Shown here: positions 52,114 to 63,117 of the stretch, piece after piece
Layout: each line of letters begins with the position of its first letter
Position numbering within the stretch: position 1 is the stretch's first letter
DNA from: Empedobacter brevis NBRC 14943 = ATCC 43319
GTDB lineage: Bacteria > Bacteroidota > Bacteroidia > Flavobacteriales > Weeksellaceae
Assembly: GCF_000382425.1 (NCBI RefSeq)
Contig: NZ_KB908293.1
Span: 1-64,000, forward strand
Length of the DNA: 64,000 nt
Reading direction: 5' to 3'
Program-made: the position numbers and the translations under genes
Notes under the pieces: generated by a model
What the model saw: the letters and a program-made list of their open reading frames with translations, nothing else
The model's database searches: none
Told to the model about the DNA's origin: nothing

Positions 52114-52440
52114 TTAACCTTTAATTTTTGAAGCAACTGCAAATTCTTCTGCAAAAGCAGCAATTCTTTCCGCTACCTCCTTTTCTTCTGTTGCTCTTTC
52201 GTAAGAACTTGACATAGAAATTAAGATTTGGTGAAAGAAACGTTTCATATCATCTTGTGTCATATCTTTTGTCCACAGATCAATACGCAAAGCTTCTTTT
52301 GATTTGTCATCCCAAACAGAAAGTAACATTGCTTTTGTTTCTTCGTTGCTAATTCCTCCATCTGGAGCATTCCAAGTCATTTTTTCCGGCACATGATTTT
52401 CGTCCAATTCAATCTCTACAGATATATTTGTTGTTCTCAT
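52114..52440 (-). CDS. gldC: gliding motility protein GldC
   Basis: 108-residue cytoplasmic or membrane-associated protein. The start TNISVEIELDENHVPEKMTW (about 4-23), NAPDGGISNEETKAMLLSVWD (about 24-44), and LRIDLWTKDMTQDDMKRFFH (about 52-71) match GldC of flavobacteria. In Flavobacterium johnsoniae GldC supports gliding and T9SS function without being strictly essential. The gldB-gldC order and neighbouring nadE are as in other flavobacteria. ATG start 17 bases after gldB. Confidence 0.94.
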   Translation of the reverse strand: MRTTNISVEIELDENHVPEKMTWNAPDGGISNEETKAMLLSVWDDKSKEALRIDLWTKDMTQDDMKRFFHQILISMSSSYERATEEKEVAERIAAFAEEFAVASKIKG

Positions 52441-52457
52441 AACTTCTACTTATTAGT

Positions 52458-53507
52458 TTATTTGACAAAATGGTAAACTTTACCATCTATTGTTTTTGTT
52501 GTATAATTTGCTGAATTATTACTTTCTAAGGCGGGTTTGTATTTCGATTCTTTGAAAATTTTCTGCGCATCCATATCCTCTAATAAAGCCTTTAACTCTA
52601 CTTTTGAATTTACTTTCATGTATTGACGAATAATTTGCAATCCAATCCAAGCTGCAATTTTCCCAGGAGATTCTTGCTCTATTTCATTATTAAATTTAGA
52701 AAAAGGACTCGTACTCAAAAAACGTTTATCTAAAGAAACATCAGAGCTGAACACATAATTTTGTTCCACAAAGAAGTTCCAAATCTGTCCTTCATTAGCA
52801 ATGCACCATTGAATTTGTTCCGGCGTATAACCTACCTTATATTCATCTGGTGTATCTGTTAACAAGGCATCTTGTAAAATGAGTTTCTTTCCTTCATAAA
52901 TCATTTTATCGATAAATAATTGATTTCTTGGACTAAATGTAACAATATCGTTTGCAATGGCATCAACTGCCTGTGATGGTAAACGCAACAAATCCATATT
53001 CGAACGCAAATAACGCTCTACACCAATACTGTCATACAATTTATTTTTAGCCCCTAAATAAGCATCCATTGCAATAAACATTAAACCGGATTGCTGGCTA
53101 AACATAATTGGATAATCTAAATTCTGCAGTCCTGATGAATAGGTGTAAATTGTTGGAATTTTATATTCAGGAAAATAATGTTGATAACGTTGAAACATTG
53201 GGGTCAACGATTGATTCAATTCGTTAAAATTTCCAAAGATTTTTCTTGACTGCCCATAAATATTCAATTCTTCTTTATTGCGACGCTGCTTTTCCCATAT
53301 ATCATCAGCTGTTTTCGCATCAAAAAAGAAAGGATAATCTTTTCTCAATGTCGCTAAAGGAATAGAGTCATTAAAAAAGTCCTGGCTTATATCATGAATG
53401 TTTAATTGAACATTTTGCTCTTTCACATCCACATTCCATGATTTTTCTTTTTTGCACGCAGTAAATAAAATTAAACTCGCAAAAGCTAAGCGATATACAA
53501 ATTTCAT
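52458..53507 (-). CDS. gldB: gliding motility lipoprotein GldB
   Basis: 349 residues: lipoprotein signal with ILFTACKK (lipid Cys18), then the GldB domain with a Zn-protease-like helical fold: SQDFFNDSIPLATLRKDYPF (about 41-60), FPEYKIPTIYTYSSGLQNLD (about 113-132), and MFIAMDAYLGAKN (about 144-156). GldB is a required component of gliding/type IX secretion in flavobacteria; in non-motile relatives it serves secretion (family knowledge). Divergent from nadE; -7 box at 53527-53534. Confidence 0.95.
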   Translation of the reverse strand: MKFVYRLAFASLILFTACKKEKSWNVDVKEQNVQLNIHDISQDFFNDSIPLATLRKDYPFFFDAKTADDIWEKQRRNKEELNIYGQSRKIFGNFNELNQSLTPMFQRYQHYFPEYKIPTIYTYSSGLQNLDYPIMFSQQSGLMFIAMDAYLGAKNKLYDSIGVERYLRSNMDLLRLPSQAVDAIANDIVTFSPRNQLFIDKMIYEGKKLILQDALLTDTPDEYKVGYTPEQIQWCIANEGQIWNFFVEQNYVFSSDVSLDKRFLSTSPFSKFNNEIEQESPGKIAAWIGLQIIRQYMKVNSKVELKALLEDMDAQKIFKESKYKPALESNNSANYTTKTIDGKVYHFVK

Positions 53508-53526
53508 TGTTTGGTTATTTAGCTAA

Positions 53527-53534
53527 CAAAAATA
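53527..53534 (-). promoter_or_regulatory. -7 box for gldB-gldC
   Basis: TATTTTTG on the minus strand (TAnnTTTG), about 20 bases before the gldB ATG; GTTT sits 22 bases upstream in place of TTTG. Confidence 0.5.
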
Positions 53535-53580
53535 GTAAAATAATCTGTAGAATTTTAAACCTTAGTTTTTTTCATAATGC

Positions 53581-53588
53581 TATATTTG
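53581..53588 (+). promoter_or_regulatory. -7 box for nadE
   Basis: TATATTTG, perfect consensus, 17 bases before the ATG on the plus strand, back to back with the gldB promoter. Confidence 0.55.
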
Positions 53589-53605
53589 AAATAAATTATT
53601 AAACT

Positions 53606-54400
53606 ATGCAAACTGAAAAAGTTGTACAATATATTGTTTCCTGGTTAAAAGATTATTTGGAAACTTCACATCAAAAAGGATTTGTAATCGGAATTTCAGG
53701 TGGAATAGATTCTGCCGTTACCTCTACGCTTTGTGCGATGACAGGTTATCCACTGTTAAATTTGGAAATGCCTATTCACCAAGAAAAAAATCAAGCCGAT
53801 AGAGCAAAACGACATATCGAATGGCTGAAAGAAAGGTTTTCTTCCCCAATCGATTCTATAGAAATTGATTTAACCACAACTTTTGATGCAATGGTTTTGG
53901 CTTTACCAAAAACTGAAACGACAGACAAAGTCAATTTAGCTTTGGCTAATACACGCTCACGTCTGCGAATGACGACACTTTATTATTTTGCTGGTTTGCA
54001 CAATTATTTGGTTGCAGGAACAGGAAACAAAGTAGAAGATTTTGGGGTCGGTTTTTATACTAAATATGGTGATGGTGGAGTAGATTTGAGCCCAATCGCC
54101 GATTTGATGAAATCGGAGGTGTATCAAATTGCAGCATTTTTAGGAATCAATACGGACATTCAGAAAGCAAAGCCAACCGATGGTTTATTTGGAGATGATC
54201 GTTCAGATGAAGATCAATTAGGAGCAAACTATGATGAATTAGAATGGGCGATGAAAGCCAAAGATATCGGCTATAGTGCTGATGAATTCGATGGTCGTCA
54301 AAAAGAGGTTTTCGAAATCTATTCGAGATTGAACCGAATTAATCAACATAAAATGGTTCCGATTCCTGTTTGTGATATTCCGGATGAATTAATGAAATAA
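53606..54400 (+). CDS. nadE: NAD synthetase, ammonia-dependent
   Basis: Final step of NAD synthesis: adenylates the carboxylate of nicotinic acid adenine dinucleotide and amidates it with ammonia. 264 residues with the ATP-PPase loop SGGIDS at 31-36, the NTRSRLRMTTLYYFAG segment (about 114-129), AGTGNKVEDFGVGFYTKYGDGG (AGTGNK at about 136-141) and PTDGLFGDDRSDEDQLG. There is no glutaminase domain, so it is the short NH3-using type. Beside gldB-gldC, as in other flavobacteria. Confidence 0.97.
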   Translation: MQTEKVVQYIVSWLKDYLETSHQKGFVIGISGGIDSAVTSTLCAMTGYPLLNLEMPIHQEKNQADRAKRHIEWLKERFSSPIDSIEIDLTTTFDAMVLALPKTETTDKVNLALANTRSRLRMTTLYYFAGLHNYLVAGTGNKVEDFGVGFYTKYGDGGVDLSPIADLMKSEVYQIAAFLGINTDIQKAKPTDGLFGDDRSDEDQLGANYDELEWAMKAKDIGYSADEFDGRQKEVFEIYSRLNRINQHKMVPIPVCDIPDELMK

Positions 54401-54403
54401 AAC

Positions 54404-54435
54404 AAAAAACTCAGTATTCCTACTGAGTTTTTTTA
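54404..54435. terminator. bidirectional terminator between nadE and vanZ-like gene
   Basis: AAACTCAGTA and TACTGAGTTT form a perfect 10-bp stem around TTCC with A/T runs on both sides; the stop codon of the VanZ-like gene lies at the loop. Confidence 0.85.
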
Positions 54436-54800
54436 TGTTGTAAATAATATGTAATTGCCATATAAGCTAAGGTGATGCCTGATAAATTTGCCATTAAATC
54501 TACAAAATCAAAACTTCGATGAAGTGATGTTAAAATTCCTTGCAAAATTTCGATCAAAAAGCTGATCAGAAATGGAATAATCATCAACCGAAGGTTAGTT
54601 AGTTTGTATGCGACAAATAATAAAATCGTCATCATCCCAAACATTCCACAATGTACAATCTTATCTAAATTATTAATCTCAAAGAAGATCTCCAATTCTT
54701 TTATCGTACCTAATTTCGAGAAATTTTCTTGTGGAAGCAGTGTCAAATAAAACACAACGCTTACATAAGCAAAAAATAATATTTTTTTTGTCTTATGCAC
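54420..54800 (-). CDS. VanZ family membrane protein
   Basis: 126 residues, four membrane helices. [11 protein letters not shown] (about 17-27), [20 protein letters not shown] (about 44-63), FLIEILQ (about 80-86) and [18 protein letters not shown] (about 97-114; D-x-x-A-N-x-x-G) are the VanZ-type signature. The start is GTG 54800, overlapping the end of gcvH by 8 bases, so it depends on gcvH translation. VanZ itself gives low-level teicoplanin resistance, but most chromosomal relatives have no known role, and I claim no resistance here. Confidence 0.88.
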   Translation of the reverse strand: MHKTKKILFFAYVSVVFYLTLLPQENFSKLGTIKELEIFFEINNLDKIVHCGMFGMMTILLFVAYKLTNLRLMIIPFLISFLIEILQGILTSLHRSFDFVDLMANLSGITLAYMAITYYLQHKKTQ

Positions 54801-55173
54801 CGATTAATTCTCCGTAAGCAGCAGCATCTAATAAAGAATCTAATTGAGATGCGTCTTCAACCTTCACTTTGATAATCCATCCTTTTCCGTAAGGATCAGT
54901 ATTGATTAATTCCGGTTCTCCCTCTAATTCTGTATTGAATTCTACTACTTCACCGCTGATTGGCATAAATAAGTCAGAAACTGTTTTTACTGCTTCTACT
55001 GTTCCAAAAACTTCTTCTTGACCTAAAGTTTCTCCTTCAGTTTCCACATCAACATAAACGATATCTCCTAACTCTCCTTGTGCGAAAGCTGTAATACCAA
55101 TTGTTGCAACGTCTCCTTCTACAGAAATCCACTCGTGATCTTTACTGTACTTTAAATTGTTTGGAATGCTCAT
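54793..55173 (-). CDS. gcvH: glycine cleavage system H protein
   Basis: Lipoyl carrier of the glycine cleavage complex. 126 residues with the modified Lys63 in [20 protein letters not shown] (about 56-75) and the C-terminal [20 protein letters not shown] segment. Length and fold are typical. It lies 20 bases after sprA, between sprA and a VanZ-like gene. gcvT and gcvP are elsewhere. Together with glyA it links glycine to the one-carbon pool. Confidence 0.97.
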   Translation of the reverse strand: MSIPNNLKYSKDHEWISVEGDVATIGITAFAQGELGDIVYVDVETEGETLGQEEVFGTVEAVKTVSDLFMPISGEVVEFNTELEGEPELINTDPYGKGWIIKVKVEDASQLDSLLDAAAYGELIGA

Positions 55174-55193
55174 AATGTTTGTTTTATTGTTTT

Positions 55194-58100
55194 TTAATTT
55201 CCGAATGTAAAGGTAGCACTAAATCCGGCACGAATTTGAGAAATTGGAAAAGCTGTTGAAATTTTATATTTACTCATCATCTGATCCCAATAGAATCTCA
55301 CATTCAGGTTTTTACTCACGTTGTAATCTGCCGTTAATTTAAATGTCATAATTCGCTGACCTCCCGTTATTTGAGAATCTCCTCCTACACCAGTTTTTTT
55401 ACCAGGATCATTTATATCTCCAAAGACATCTACTATTTTCCTAATCGTTGTTTGATTATCTCTTAAAGAGAAATCTCCTCGTATATTCAGATCACCTTTA
55501 ATTGTTTTTTGGCTTCCTTGGTAACGGATTTTCATTTTGAAATCTTTGAAAATATATCCAAATCCTAAAATATATTCAGACCCATAGTCCTCTGTGTATG
55601 TGTAATTCACTGCACTTAGCGATAACAGACGATCTCTATTATATTGTGCTCGTAATTGCATACTGTTACGAAACGTTAAATCTACTCCCATTAATGGAGA
55701 AAAAGACTCGATCATTGTAACAGCCCCATACAAATTCCTTGTATAGAAATTTCCATTACTATCTGTTCCTGTTACCGTTCCTCCGTTTAATACTCCTGCA
55801 TCTAACATATAGTTTGGATTAGATTGAACTCCTGTTGTTGTATAAGTAGAGTTGTACGCACTTGAAATTTCTACATTATCAAAATACTTATTTACAATTG
55901 GAATAGATTTTAATCCGGTATACGTTATTCTCCAGTTCGGAATTGGAATCGACCTGTTATAACCTAATTTATAACCGCTCGCATCTTTTCCTTGCACCGC
56001 TGATAAAAATGCCGGTAAAAGTACATCTGAACTTTTTTCACTAAATCCTTCGTAGTACCCTAAATCTTCATTTTCTGAACTTCCTCTCGTTCTTCCTAAA
56101 CGTCCAGAAATTGTTTTCGTATTGGCTAAAAATTGTTCAAAAATCGCATCACCATCTTTAAACGCTGTTCTGATATTAACTGTGGAGATATTAAGATTTG
56201 TCAGCTCATCGATATAAGGATTTTGAACAGCCAGATTAAATCCGGAATGATAAATACGACGATCTTTCATTCGTTTCGCATTCAAGTCAATTCGTAAATC
56301 CGGAATTGGTTCAATCAAAGCAGTTGCATTAAAATCGCTTCCTTTTGTAATTTGATAAGCATCCGTCATCAATTCATCTCCGACAACTAAACCTCTTTCT
56401 ACCAGTTGTCGTTTTATATCGAATTGCGTTCCATAAACAAACCCTAAACCTGGTCCATTTTTACCATCTACGCCAAAAAATCCCGGTTCATATAATAGTC
56501 CTGGAATCACAGCTCCATTCCGTTGATTATAGGTGAAATTTGCACGCTTTAAAGATGATAACACCATCCATCCATAATCTTTGGCTGTAAATTTATGTTT
56601 GAATTTATATGCCGATTTTTTATTTGTACGACGCTTCTTCGAAAATAAGGTTGCATAAGCAGTATTCAATGAGTCAATTTCGGCACGACGACCTTTTAAA
56701 ATAGAATCGAAACGTTTATAACCTTTAAATTCAGGATAAAATCTTGTAAAATCTAAATCCCCTATTAAGTTAATTGAATTCGAATTCTGGGCAGTACCTC
56801 TTCCTAAAGTAGCATCTCGCGTTTTAATCGATCCATCAGAATTTACAACTTCTGTTTCAAAATTTCGATAAGCCGTTGCCGTTGCGATCCAATTGTAATT
56901 TGATGTAAATCCAGCTTCAATATTCATCCAATTTAAATAAGGGAAGAATTTCAACGGCAATTTATAATTTAACTGAAACTGCTGATCATACTGAACAGGA
57001 CGACCTATTGTAAACATATTTTGCCAAATCAAACTTTGATCTGCTTGTTGAAATGTAGTTCCGTCATTCAAGGTCATTGTTGAAGAGGTTAAATCTAATC
57101 TCAACGATTTTGTCAAATCAAATCCTAAGTTATACTGCCAATTAAACAAGAAATTGTTACTGTAAGTAGGACGAATCAAACTTGAAGAACCTCCTCCTAA
57201 ATATTGGCTAATATCACGGTATTGTCTTTCACTATATGTACGCGCAATTTCTGTTCGGAAAGAGAAGCGTGTTGGCAACGGATTTATATTAAACTCCCGA
57301 ATAAATTGTAGGTATTTACTCGATTCTTCTTTTGGCTGAACAGCTCTCCATTTCTTAAATGGTTCATAGGATTTCCCTTTGAATCCATAGCTATAGTTTA
57401 AAGAAGCCCTCAATTGCTGATTGATATTATATTGTGTATAAATATCGCGGTAATAATTATCCGAATACATCATCGAGACTGAGAAATTCGATGGATCGTA
57501 GAATCTGACAGGACTGTTAGTACTTGTTGATCTGATTTTACGAATATTATTGAACGCAAAACTCTTGAATTGTGTATACGTTCGTACAACTTTCTCTAAT
57601 TCTGCTTTATTAGGAGCTTCATCAAAAATAATATCATTATCCAACGGATTATATTTCGGGTCAACAAAGCTTTCTTGAATGGTAAAATCAAATGGTATTT
57701 CCATTCCCCATTTCTTCGGTAAGAATTTATCTAATTTTACTTGCGCATTCAAAGCATATTGCAACGATTCGTCCTGATTACGGTTCGCAGGTCCTTGATC
57801 TATTGCTCCAAAACCTACAGAACTTTTGCTTCCTGAAACTTGCACATTTGCAAAATCTCCTAAATTGAATTGGACATTTGCTGCTGCTGCATATCCGCCT
57901 TTGTTATCAATTTCACTTAAACGAAGTTCATTCACCCAAAGTAATACTTCTTTCTCTGCTGATCCGGAAGTGTTACGTACACCAATCATTATAGATGAAA
58001 CATTACCCAATGTTGGGCGACCTTTTACATAAACTGTTTTATTAGGATTTTCCTGATCAAACGCAAAGTTAAAACGCTGCAATGTACTGAAACCATCTGC

Positions 58101-61100
58101 ATCCCTTTGTTTTTTTGCTTCTGTGAACAAATCTGTTGTAAGGTCGATGAAGTTTTCATCTGGCCAAACAGTACTTTCAGTCGTTGAACTTTGAGGCGTA
58201 TACTTCACAGGCATTTCATACTCGTAGTAGTTATCCGTGTAATCACTTCCTAAACGAATAAATAATTTTGTACCATTATCTATTGCGTTCGATGTTCTAT
58301 CCAGTAAGTTTTGTGCCGATACAAACATTTGCATTTTTTTGTATCGTCTCAAATCTAAATTTGTGTTCTTGAAAATAGCTTTTGAGGTACTTCCCGGTTT
58401 GAATTTCGCTTTCAAGGTCATCGAAGCCTCATTTTGCGATTGGTACCCTGTCGTTCCTTGTGTTTGTTCGCGATAAACACCTGGAGGCATCATATAGCGA
58501 GGACGATCAGTTCCATTACGTTCAATACTTACTTCTCCTACTTCTAAATCATCTATATTTTTATCCTCTTCTGCTCCTTCTTGATTTCCAGCAGCCATAA
58601 ATGGGTAAACATTTTTTGTATAGCGACGCCATTCCGAACGAACTAAATCAAACGTTCCGAAACGAAGTGTCGTTTCCTGCTCAAAACCTCGCATCACCAT
58701 ACGCATGAAACGAGCAGCTGTTAAAACACTTTCTGCTTGCGAAATAGACGCTTCGTTGTTTAATTCTTCTACACCGTCTCCATCAATATCTAAATCGTAA
58801 TTATCAACCGGAATACGAACTTGGTACCATTTTACTTTATGTTTACTTTTATCCGGAAACTCTCCGTCGACCTCTTTCCTCGCAACAATGTATTTATTGT
58901 TAGGATCCTCTAAACTCTGACGGTCAATTTTTAACGTATATTGGTTATAATTTTCTGTTTGATCTAAATTGAAATCGCCGTTAATATCTTCTGTATCCGG
59001 AATCAAGGAAGAGGCATGTAATGGGTTATCTGTGGAGTTATTCCCTTGCGGATTTCTAAAATAACGGTAACGATCCTGTACTGTATTTCCTATTGATGCT
59101 CCTCTGAAACGATCGTCTAAGAAGAATAAATAATTATCATTCGCCGGATCTAATTCTCCCGTCACTAAATTATTACTTGTAAGTCCGTAACGTTGTGCTT
59201 CTTCTTCATCTGTCAATCCATTGTACCCTAAATCTTGCTGTTTACGAGCAGCTCCATCTGTATCGAACGCATATAAAATAGGATTTAATTGAGGCGTTAA
59301 TCCCCATTTCGTAGAAACTGTAACAGCTCCGTTTCCTGAATGTGGCATCCCATTTTCGTACATCATTTCTCCATCTTTCAAGACATCTTCCGAAACATTT
59401 CCTAAATGCACCAATAATTCTCCTTCTCCTCCATTCCCATCTGCATAAGGATCCATCATCCAAAATTCGATATACTCCACATTAGAATCTTTGAAGTTTG
59501 ATACTGAGATAGGACGCATCATTGCTCCCCAATTCTTTGTATCTGTCGCATTAGGATTCACATTATATGGTCCACGTTCTTGCGGATAAAAAGTCATATC
59601 TAATGTGCTGATGTACGAGTTCGTTCCTGCCATTACATCGCGTTGATCAAAAAGCTCTCTCAACTTAATTCGACGAGCCATATGCGAAGACATTTGCTGG
59701 TCTGTTAAAGGAGAACTTCCTCCAAGTCCATAAAAACGAGGATCAATCGTATACCATGATAACATACGACGACCGTTATTGAACGATAAATCATCATTCT
59801 TCATTCCATTCGGGAAAAACGGGTGAAAACCGGAAGCAGAATATCCTGCAGGTTTTCCCGGCGTTGACCCAAATTTCCAAGAACCAATATCAAGTAAACT
59901 TATACGAGATTGAGAATCTTCAAAATCATCAATATAAGAATATCCTCCTGTCACTTTATTAACACCGGGCATTAAATAAGCCGCTTCTGCCTGAACACTA
60001 ATGTTCGACATTTGATCCGTTTTAATTCCCGGAATTTTATTTGTTAAACGTGTTAACCACTCAGCTTCTGAGTTATATTGTGTATTCAGTCCAAAAATTG
60101 TGTTATTAACAGGTTCTGAACCAAATTGAGTTTTTTGTGTAACCGGACGCTCTTGGTAATTAATTAATGTTCCGCCTAACATAAATTTATCACTAAACTT
60201 ATGCTCAACATTCACTCCCATGAAACGTTTCTTCTGTAGGTTAAATGTTGATTGATTTTCCAATGCTACATTAATTGGGGCACCGGAATTTTTCAACTGT
60301 TCGTTAATGATTTTTACACGACCCAATTGATAATCTACCGTATAATCTATGCCCTCTGTTAATATCGCCCCACCGGAAGTTACCTTAACAGATCCTTGAG
60401 GCACATTGAAAGCTCCCAAAGGAATTCCGTCCGAAACAGTCCCTTTATAGCGTCCTTCCAATGTATAGCGATTGGCTAATTTTTCTCCAGGAAGTGTATT
60501 AGGTAATTGACGGTAAATTTGATTGAAAACATATTCTTGATTTTGACCTTGTAATTTATCATTCAAATAACTACCAAAAGGTTCTTTCGTAGTAAAAATA
60601 ATATTTCCTCTTTCTGTATCAATCGTAATTCCTGATTCAAAATCAAATAAGCCATCTCCCTTACTTCCGTCAGGATTTTGTTGCAATTGACCGTTTGAAT
60701 TCAACCTGTCCATGTTCAAAACCTGAAGTAACGATTGTTCTGATACAGCTGAATTTGGTAAATAATTTAACTTCCCTGAAGACTGTTCACTATTATCTTT
60801 GAAGTTAATATTTAACATAAAATCTTCATTCGAAACACCATAAGCATTTAACGAATAGATATTTTTCATCATCAAATCCCACATTGGTGATGCCACGTTT
60901 ACAGCAGAATTTGGTTTAACTAATTTCGCTATAATAGGTTTATCAGTCTCATCAGACATTTGCCCTACAGTATACAACTTTCCAGGATCTGTACTTAATG
61001 TATATTGAAATGAAACAGCCAATAAATCTTCTCCATCTACTAATGGAGTATTCAATGAAATGTATCCTAACTTTGGATAAAAGGTAAATTCAGAAGCATC

Positions 61101-62387
61101 AAGTTTCCGTACATTTTCATTAACGATAAAGTTTTCACCATCTTGAAATTGTTCACCGTTAAAGTTGTAGCTATTTAAGAAGCTTCTTGCGTCGCTAATT
61201 TTCGTAAATTCTCTATCTAAAATATCTTTAAATAGTGTATTATTATCATTCTTAGGCGCTAAATTACTTTCTGCAATATCTCTTAAAGCTATAATTGAAC
61301 GTCTGTTTTGTTGATTTCCTCCTGATTTATCAACTTTCCATACTTCAATTCGCTGAATATTAATATTACTATTTATTGCAGGATAATTGGATAAAGCTCT
61401 ATCATAACTATTTCTGAAGTATTGTCCTAAGAAAAAGTGTCGGTTGTATTCATATTTCTCGGCAGCGATTTTAAAATCCGTCATTACACCTCCACCTTGC
61501 ACAACTATATTTTTTGATTCTGAACGCTGTTCAGAAAATACAGCTGAAACATTGGTACGTCCAAATTTTAAATCTGTACGAACACCAAAAAGTGATTGTG
61601 CACCAGTAATCAAAGAGGTACTTAACGGCATCGAAATATTACCGACTTCCACATTTTGTAAAATATCGTCTTCACCTCCAAACGGATCCAATTTATTTCC
61701 TAATGCTTTTCTCCATTGAAGTTTCATTTGATTCTCAAAACCAAAACCAGCTTGGGTATCATAATTCACTTTCATTTGAAGATTCTCTCCAACTTTTCCC
61801 AAAATACTTAACTGCATACGTTGATTAAGATCCATCGTAAGGGTTTGCCTATTCTGTGGTAAAAGCATTGGATTGTCTATCTTTTGCAAGAAAACACCAA
61901 GGTCCAAACTTGCATAACCTTGCGGAATTAAAGAAATTTCAGAACCTCCGAAAATAGTTTCAAAAGCTTTTGATTTTACTCTAAAACTTGGTAATATGCT
62001 ACTTTCTTTCTTTCCTTCTTTGTCTCCAAATCTTTCCTCACGATAAAATTGATCATTGGTTTGAGATTTCGTTCGGAAATAATTTTTCATGTCTTGATTC
62101 TGAACCAATGTCAGATATTCTTGACGTGTCAAATAAATCGGTTCAGAAACTAAGCTCGTCCCGATTTGAGGATATAAGATATATTGACGCTTTATGGCAT
62201 CATAATGTACATCGTATTTTATTTGATTATCTAAAAACAATCCACCTTTTTGATCTCGTATCGGAAACTTTAGTGTATCATTTTCCTGAGCCATAACATC
62301 GCCCATATTTCCTATTGCAAATAGAAAACATAAAGCAGCTATAGTAGAGCCTTTACGAATAGATTTTGGTTCGCTGTGAATCTTCAT
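55194..62387 (-). CDS. sprA: type IX secretion translocon / cell-surface protein SprA
   Basis: Giant outer-membrane protein (2397 residues) that forms the T9SS translocon, a 36-strand barrel in F. johnsoniae. A signal peptide ends near AQE (about residue 34); [20 protein letters not shown] (about 181-200), the repeated SprA-type segments [20 protein letters not shown] and MLPNLxxx-like barrel strands, and a C-terminal FSATFTFGN support the call, as does length. The ATG overlaps the ruvA stop by one base (TAATG), so expression is coupled to ruvA. sprA-gcvH-vanZ follow in the same direction. Confidence 0.96.
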   Translation of the reverse strand: MKIHSEPKSIRKGSTIAALCFLFAIGNMGDVMAQENDTLKFPIRDQKGGLFLDNQIKYDVHYDAIKRQYILYPQIGTSLVSEPIYLTRQEYLTLVQNQDMKNYFRTKSQTNDQFYREERFGDKEGKKESSILPSFRVKSKAFETIFGGSEISLIPQGYASLDLGVFLQKIDNPMLLPQNRQTLTMDLNQRMQLSILGKVGENLQMKVNYDTQAGFGFENQMKLQWRKALGNKLDPFGGEDDILQNVEVGNISMPLSTSLITGAQSLFGVRTDLKFGRTNVSAVFSEQRSESKNIVVQGGGVMTDFKIAAEKYEYNRHFFLGQYFRNSYDRALSNYPAINSNINIQRIEVWKVDKSGGNQQNRRSIIALRDIAESNLAPKNDNNTLFKDILDREFTKISDARSFLNSYNFNGEQFQDGENFIVNENVRKLDASEFTFYPKLGYISLNTPLVDGEDLLAVSFQYTLSTDPGKLYTVGQMSDETDKPIIAKLVKPNSAVNVASPMWDLMMKNIYSLNAYGVSNEDFMLNINFKDNSEQSSGKLNYLPNSAVSEQSLLQVLNMDRLNSNGQLQQNPDGSKGDGLFDFESGITIDTERGNIIFTTKEPFGSYLNDKLQGQNQEYVFNQIYRQLPNTLPGEKLANRYTLEGRYKGTVSDGIPLGAFNVPQGSVKVTSGGAILTEGIDYTVDYQLGRVKIINEQLKNSGAPINVALENQSTFNLQKKRFMGVNVEHKFSDKFMLGGTLINYQERPVTQKTQFGSEPVNNTIFGLNTQYNSEAEWLTRLTNKIPGIKTDQMSNISVQAEAAYLMPGVNKVTGGYSYIDDFEDSQSRISLLDIGSWKFGSTPGKPAGYSASGFHPFFPNGMKNDDLSFNNGRRMLSWYTIDPRFYGLGGSSPLTDQQMSSHMARRIKLRELFDQRDVMAGTNSYISTLDMTFYPQERGPYNVNPNATDTKNWGAMMRPISVSNFKDSNVEYIEFWMMDPYADGNGGEGELLVHLGNVSEDVLKDGEMMYENGMPHSGNGAVTVSTKWGLTPQLNPILYAFDTDGAARKQQDLGYNGLTDEEEAQRYGLTSNNLVTGELDPANDNYLFFLDDRFRGASIGNTVQDRYRYFRNPQGNNSTDNPLHASSLIPDTEDINGDFNLDQTENYNQYTLKIDRQSLEDPNNKYIVARKEVDGEFPDKSKHKVKWYQVRIPVDNYDLDIDGDGVEELNNEASISQAESVLTAARFMRMVMRGFEQETTLRFGTFDLVRSEWRRYTKNVYPFMAAGNQEGAEEDKNIDDLEVGEVSIERNGTDRPRYMMPPGVYREQTQGTTGYQSQNEASMTLKAKFKPGSTSKAIFKNTNLDLRRYKKMQMFVSAQNLLDRTSNAIDNGTKLFIRLGSDYTDNYYEYEMPVKYTPQSSTTESTVWPDENFIDLTTDLFTEAKKQRDADGFSTLQRFNFAFDQENPNKTVYVKGRPTLGNVSSIMIGVRNTSGSAEKEVLLWVNELRLSEIDNKGGYAAAANVQFNLGDFANVQVSGSKSSVGFGAIDQGPANRNQDESLQYALNAQVKLDKFLPKKWGMEIPFDFTIQESFVDPKYNPLDNDIIFDEAPNKAELEKVVRTYTQFKSFAFNNIRKIRSTSTNSPVRFYDPSNFSVSMMYSDNYYRDIYTQYNINQQLRASLNYSYGFKGKSYEPFKKWRAVQPKEESSKYLQFIREFNINPLPTRFSFRTEIARTYSERQYRDISQYLGGGSSSLIRPTYSNNFLFNWQYNLGFDLTKSLRLDLTSSTMTLNDGTTFQQADQSLIWQNMFTIGRPVQYDQQFQLNYKLPLKFFPYLNWMNIEAGFTSNYNWIATATAYRNFETEVVNSDGSIKTRDATLGRGTAQNSNSINLIGDLDFTRFYPEFKGYKRFDSILKGRRAEIDSLNTAYATLFSKKRRTNKKSAYKFKHKFTAKDYGWMVLSSLKRANFTYNQRNGAVIPGLLYEPGFFGVDGKNGPGLGFVYGTQFDIKRQLVERGLVVGDELMTDAYQITKGSDFNATALIEPIPDLRIDLNAKRMKDRRIYHSGFNLAVQNPYIDELTNLNISTVNIRTAFKDGDAIFEQFLANTKTISGRLGRTRGSSENEDLGYYEGFSEKSSDVLLPAFLSAVQGKDASGYKLGYNRSIPIPNWRITYTGLKSIPIVNKYFDNVEISSAYNSTYTTTGVQSNPNYMLDAGVLNGGTVTGTDSNGNFYTRNLYGAVTMIESFSPLMGVDLTFRNSMQLRAQYNRDRLLSLSAVNYTYTEDYGSEYILGFGYIFKDFKMKIRYQGSQKTIKGDLNIRGDFSLRDNQTTIRKIVDVFGDINDPGKKTGVGGDSQITGGQRIMTFKLTADYNVSKNLNVRFYWDQMMSKYKISTAFPISQIRAGFSATFTFGN

Positions 62388-62968
62388 TAAATTTTCTTCA
62401 AGGTTTCTTTTACTAAGAATTCCACGTCTGCATCTGGTTGATCTTGTAAGATTTTATCCATTATTTTCTCTGCAGATTTTTTAGGAATTCCTAAAACTTC
62501 TAAAGCAGATAACGCTTCATTTTTAGATTTATTTTTAACCGAAGTAGAATTAATGTCTAATATTAAATTTTGATCCAATTTATCCTTCAAATCGATAATG
62601 ATTCTTTGAGCCGTTTTAGCTCCAATTCCTTTTACACTTTGTAATAATTTGGCATCTTCTCCTGCAATAGCTGTTGCGATTTCTTTTGAAGACAAAGTAG
62701 AGATAATCATCATTCCTGATGCCGGACCTACACCATTAACACTAATTAATTTCTGAAAAATTTCTCTTTCCAGCTTTGTAGCGAAGCCATACAGGATATG
62801 TGCATCTTCGCGGACAATTAAATGTGTAAAAATTGTAACAAGTTCCTCCTGCTCTAACGTTGAATATGTATTAAGTGAAATATTGACCCAATATCCGACA
62901 CCATTACAATCTATTACAGCATTTGTTGGGTAAATTTCGATTAATTTACCTCTTAGTTGTGTTATCAT
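62387..62968 (-). CDS. ruvA: Holliday junction branch migration protein RuvA
   Basis: DNA-binding subunit of RuvAB; a tetramer holds the four-way junction while RuvB pumps DNA. 193 residues: OB-fold start MITQLRGKLIEIYPTNAVID (1-20), ending near VREDAHILYGF, helix-hairpin-helix motifs in LISVNGVGPASGMMI (about 72-86) and LQSVKGIGAKTAQRIIIDLK (about 108-127), and the mobile C-terminal domain III (about 148-193). First gene of ruvA-sprA-gcvH-vanZ. Promoter box at 63009-63016. Confidence 0.97.
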   Translation of the reverse strand: MITQLRGKLIEIYPTNAVIDCNGVGYWVNISLNTYSTLEQEELVTIFTHLIVREDAHILYGFATKLEREIFQKLISVNGVGPASGMMIISTLSSKEIATAIAGEDAKLLQSVKGIGAKTAQRIIIDLKDKLDQNLILDINSTSVKNKSKNEALSALEVLGIPKKSAEKIMDKILQDQPDADVEFLVKETLKKI

Positions 62969-63008
62969 TCTGAAGTTTATTTAGTTACACTACATATAGT
63001 GATAACGT

Positions 63009-63016
63009 CAAAAATA
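63009..63016 (-). promoter_or_regulatory. -7 box for ruvA-sprA-gcvH-vanZ
   Basis: TATTTTTG on the minus strand; leader about 35 bases. A CACTAxATATAGTG-like imperfect palindrome lies inside the predicted leader at about 62989-63002. Confidence 0.45.
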
Positions 63017-63058
63017 CAATTTATTTTGTAAGGATAAAAGTTGGACATGACTTAAACC

Positions 63059-63094
63059 CACAACACCTTTTATGTTAACATAAAAGGTGTTGTG
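63059..63094. repeat. perfect 36-bp palindrome
   Basis: CACAACACCTTTTATGTT is followed at once by its exact reverse complement, ending at 63094, without a spacer. It lies 23 bases beyond the stop of the minus-strand hydrolase gene and upstream of the ruvA promoter. There is no T-run on either side, which is atypical of the other terminators in this window. It can be a terminator hairpin or a binding site for a dimeric regulator. Confidence 0.7.
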
Positions 63095-63117
63095 AGATTT
63101 ACATTGAATATAATCAA

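Noticed and set aside
54420-54800. VanZ-like protein as an antibiotic resistance gene
   Set aside because: VanZ-family membrane proteins are common in genomes without van operons; no vanA/B/R/S genes are present.
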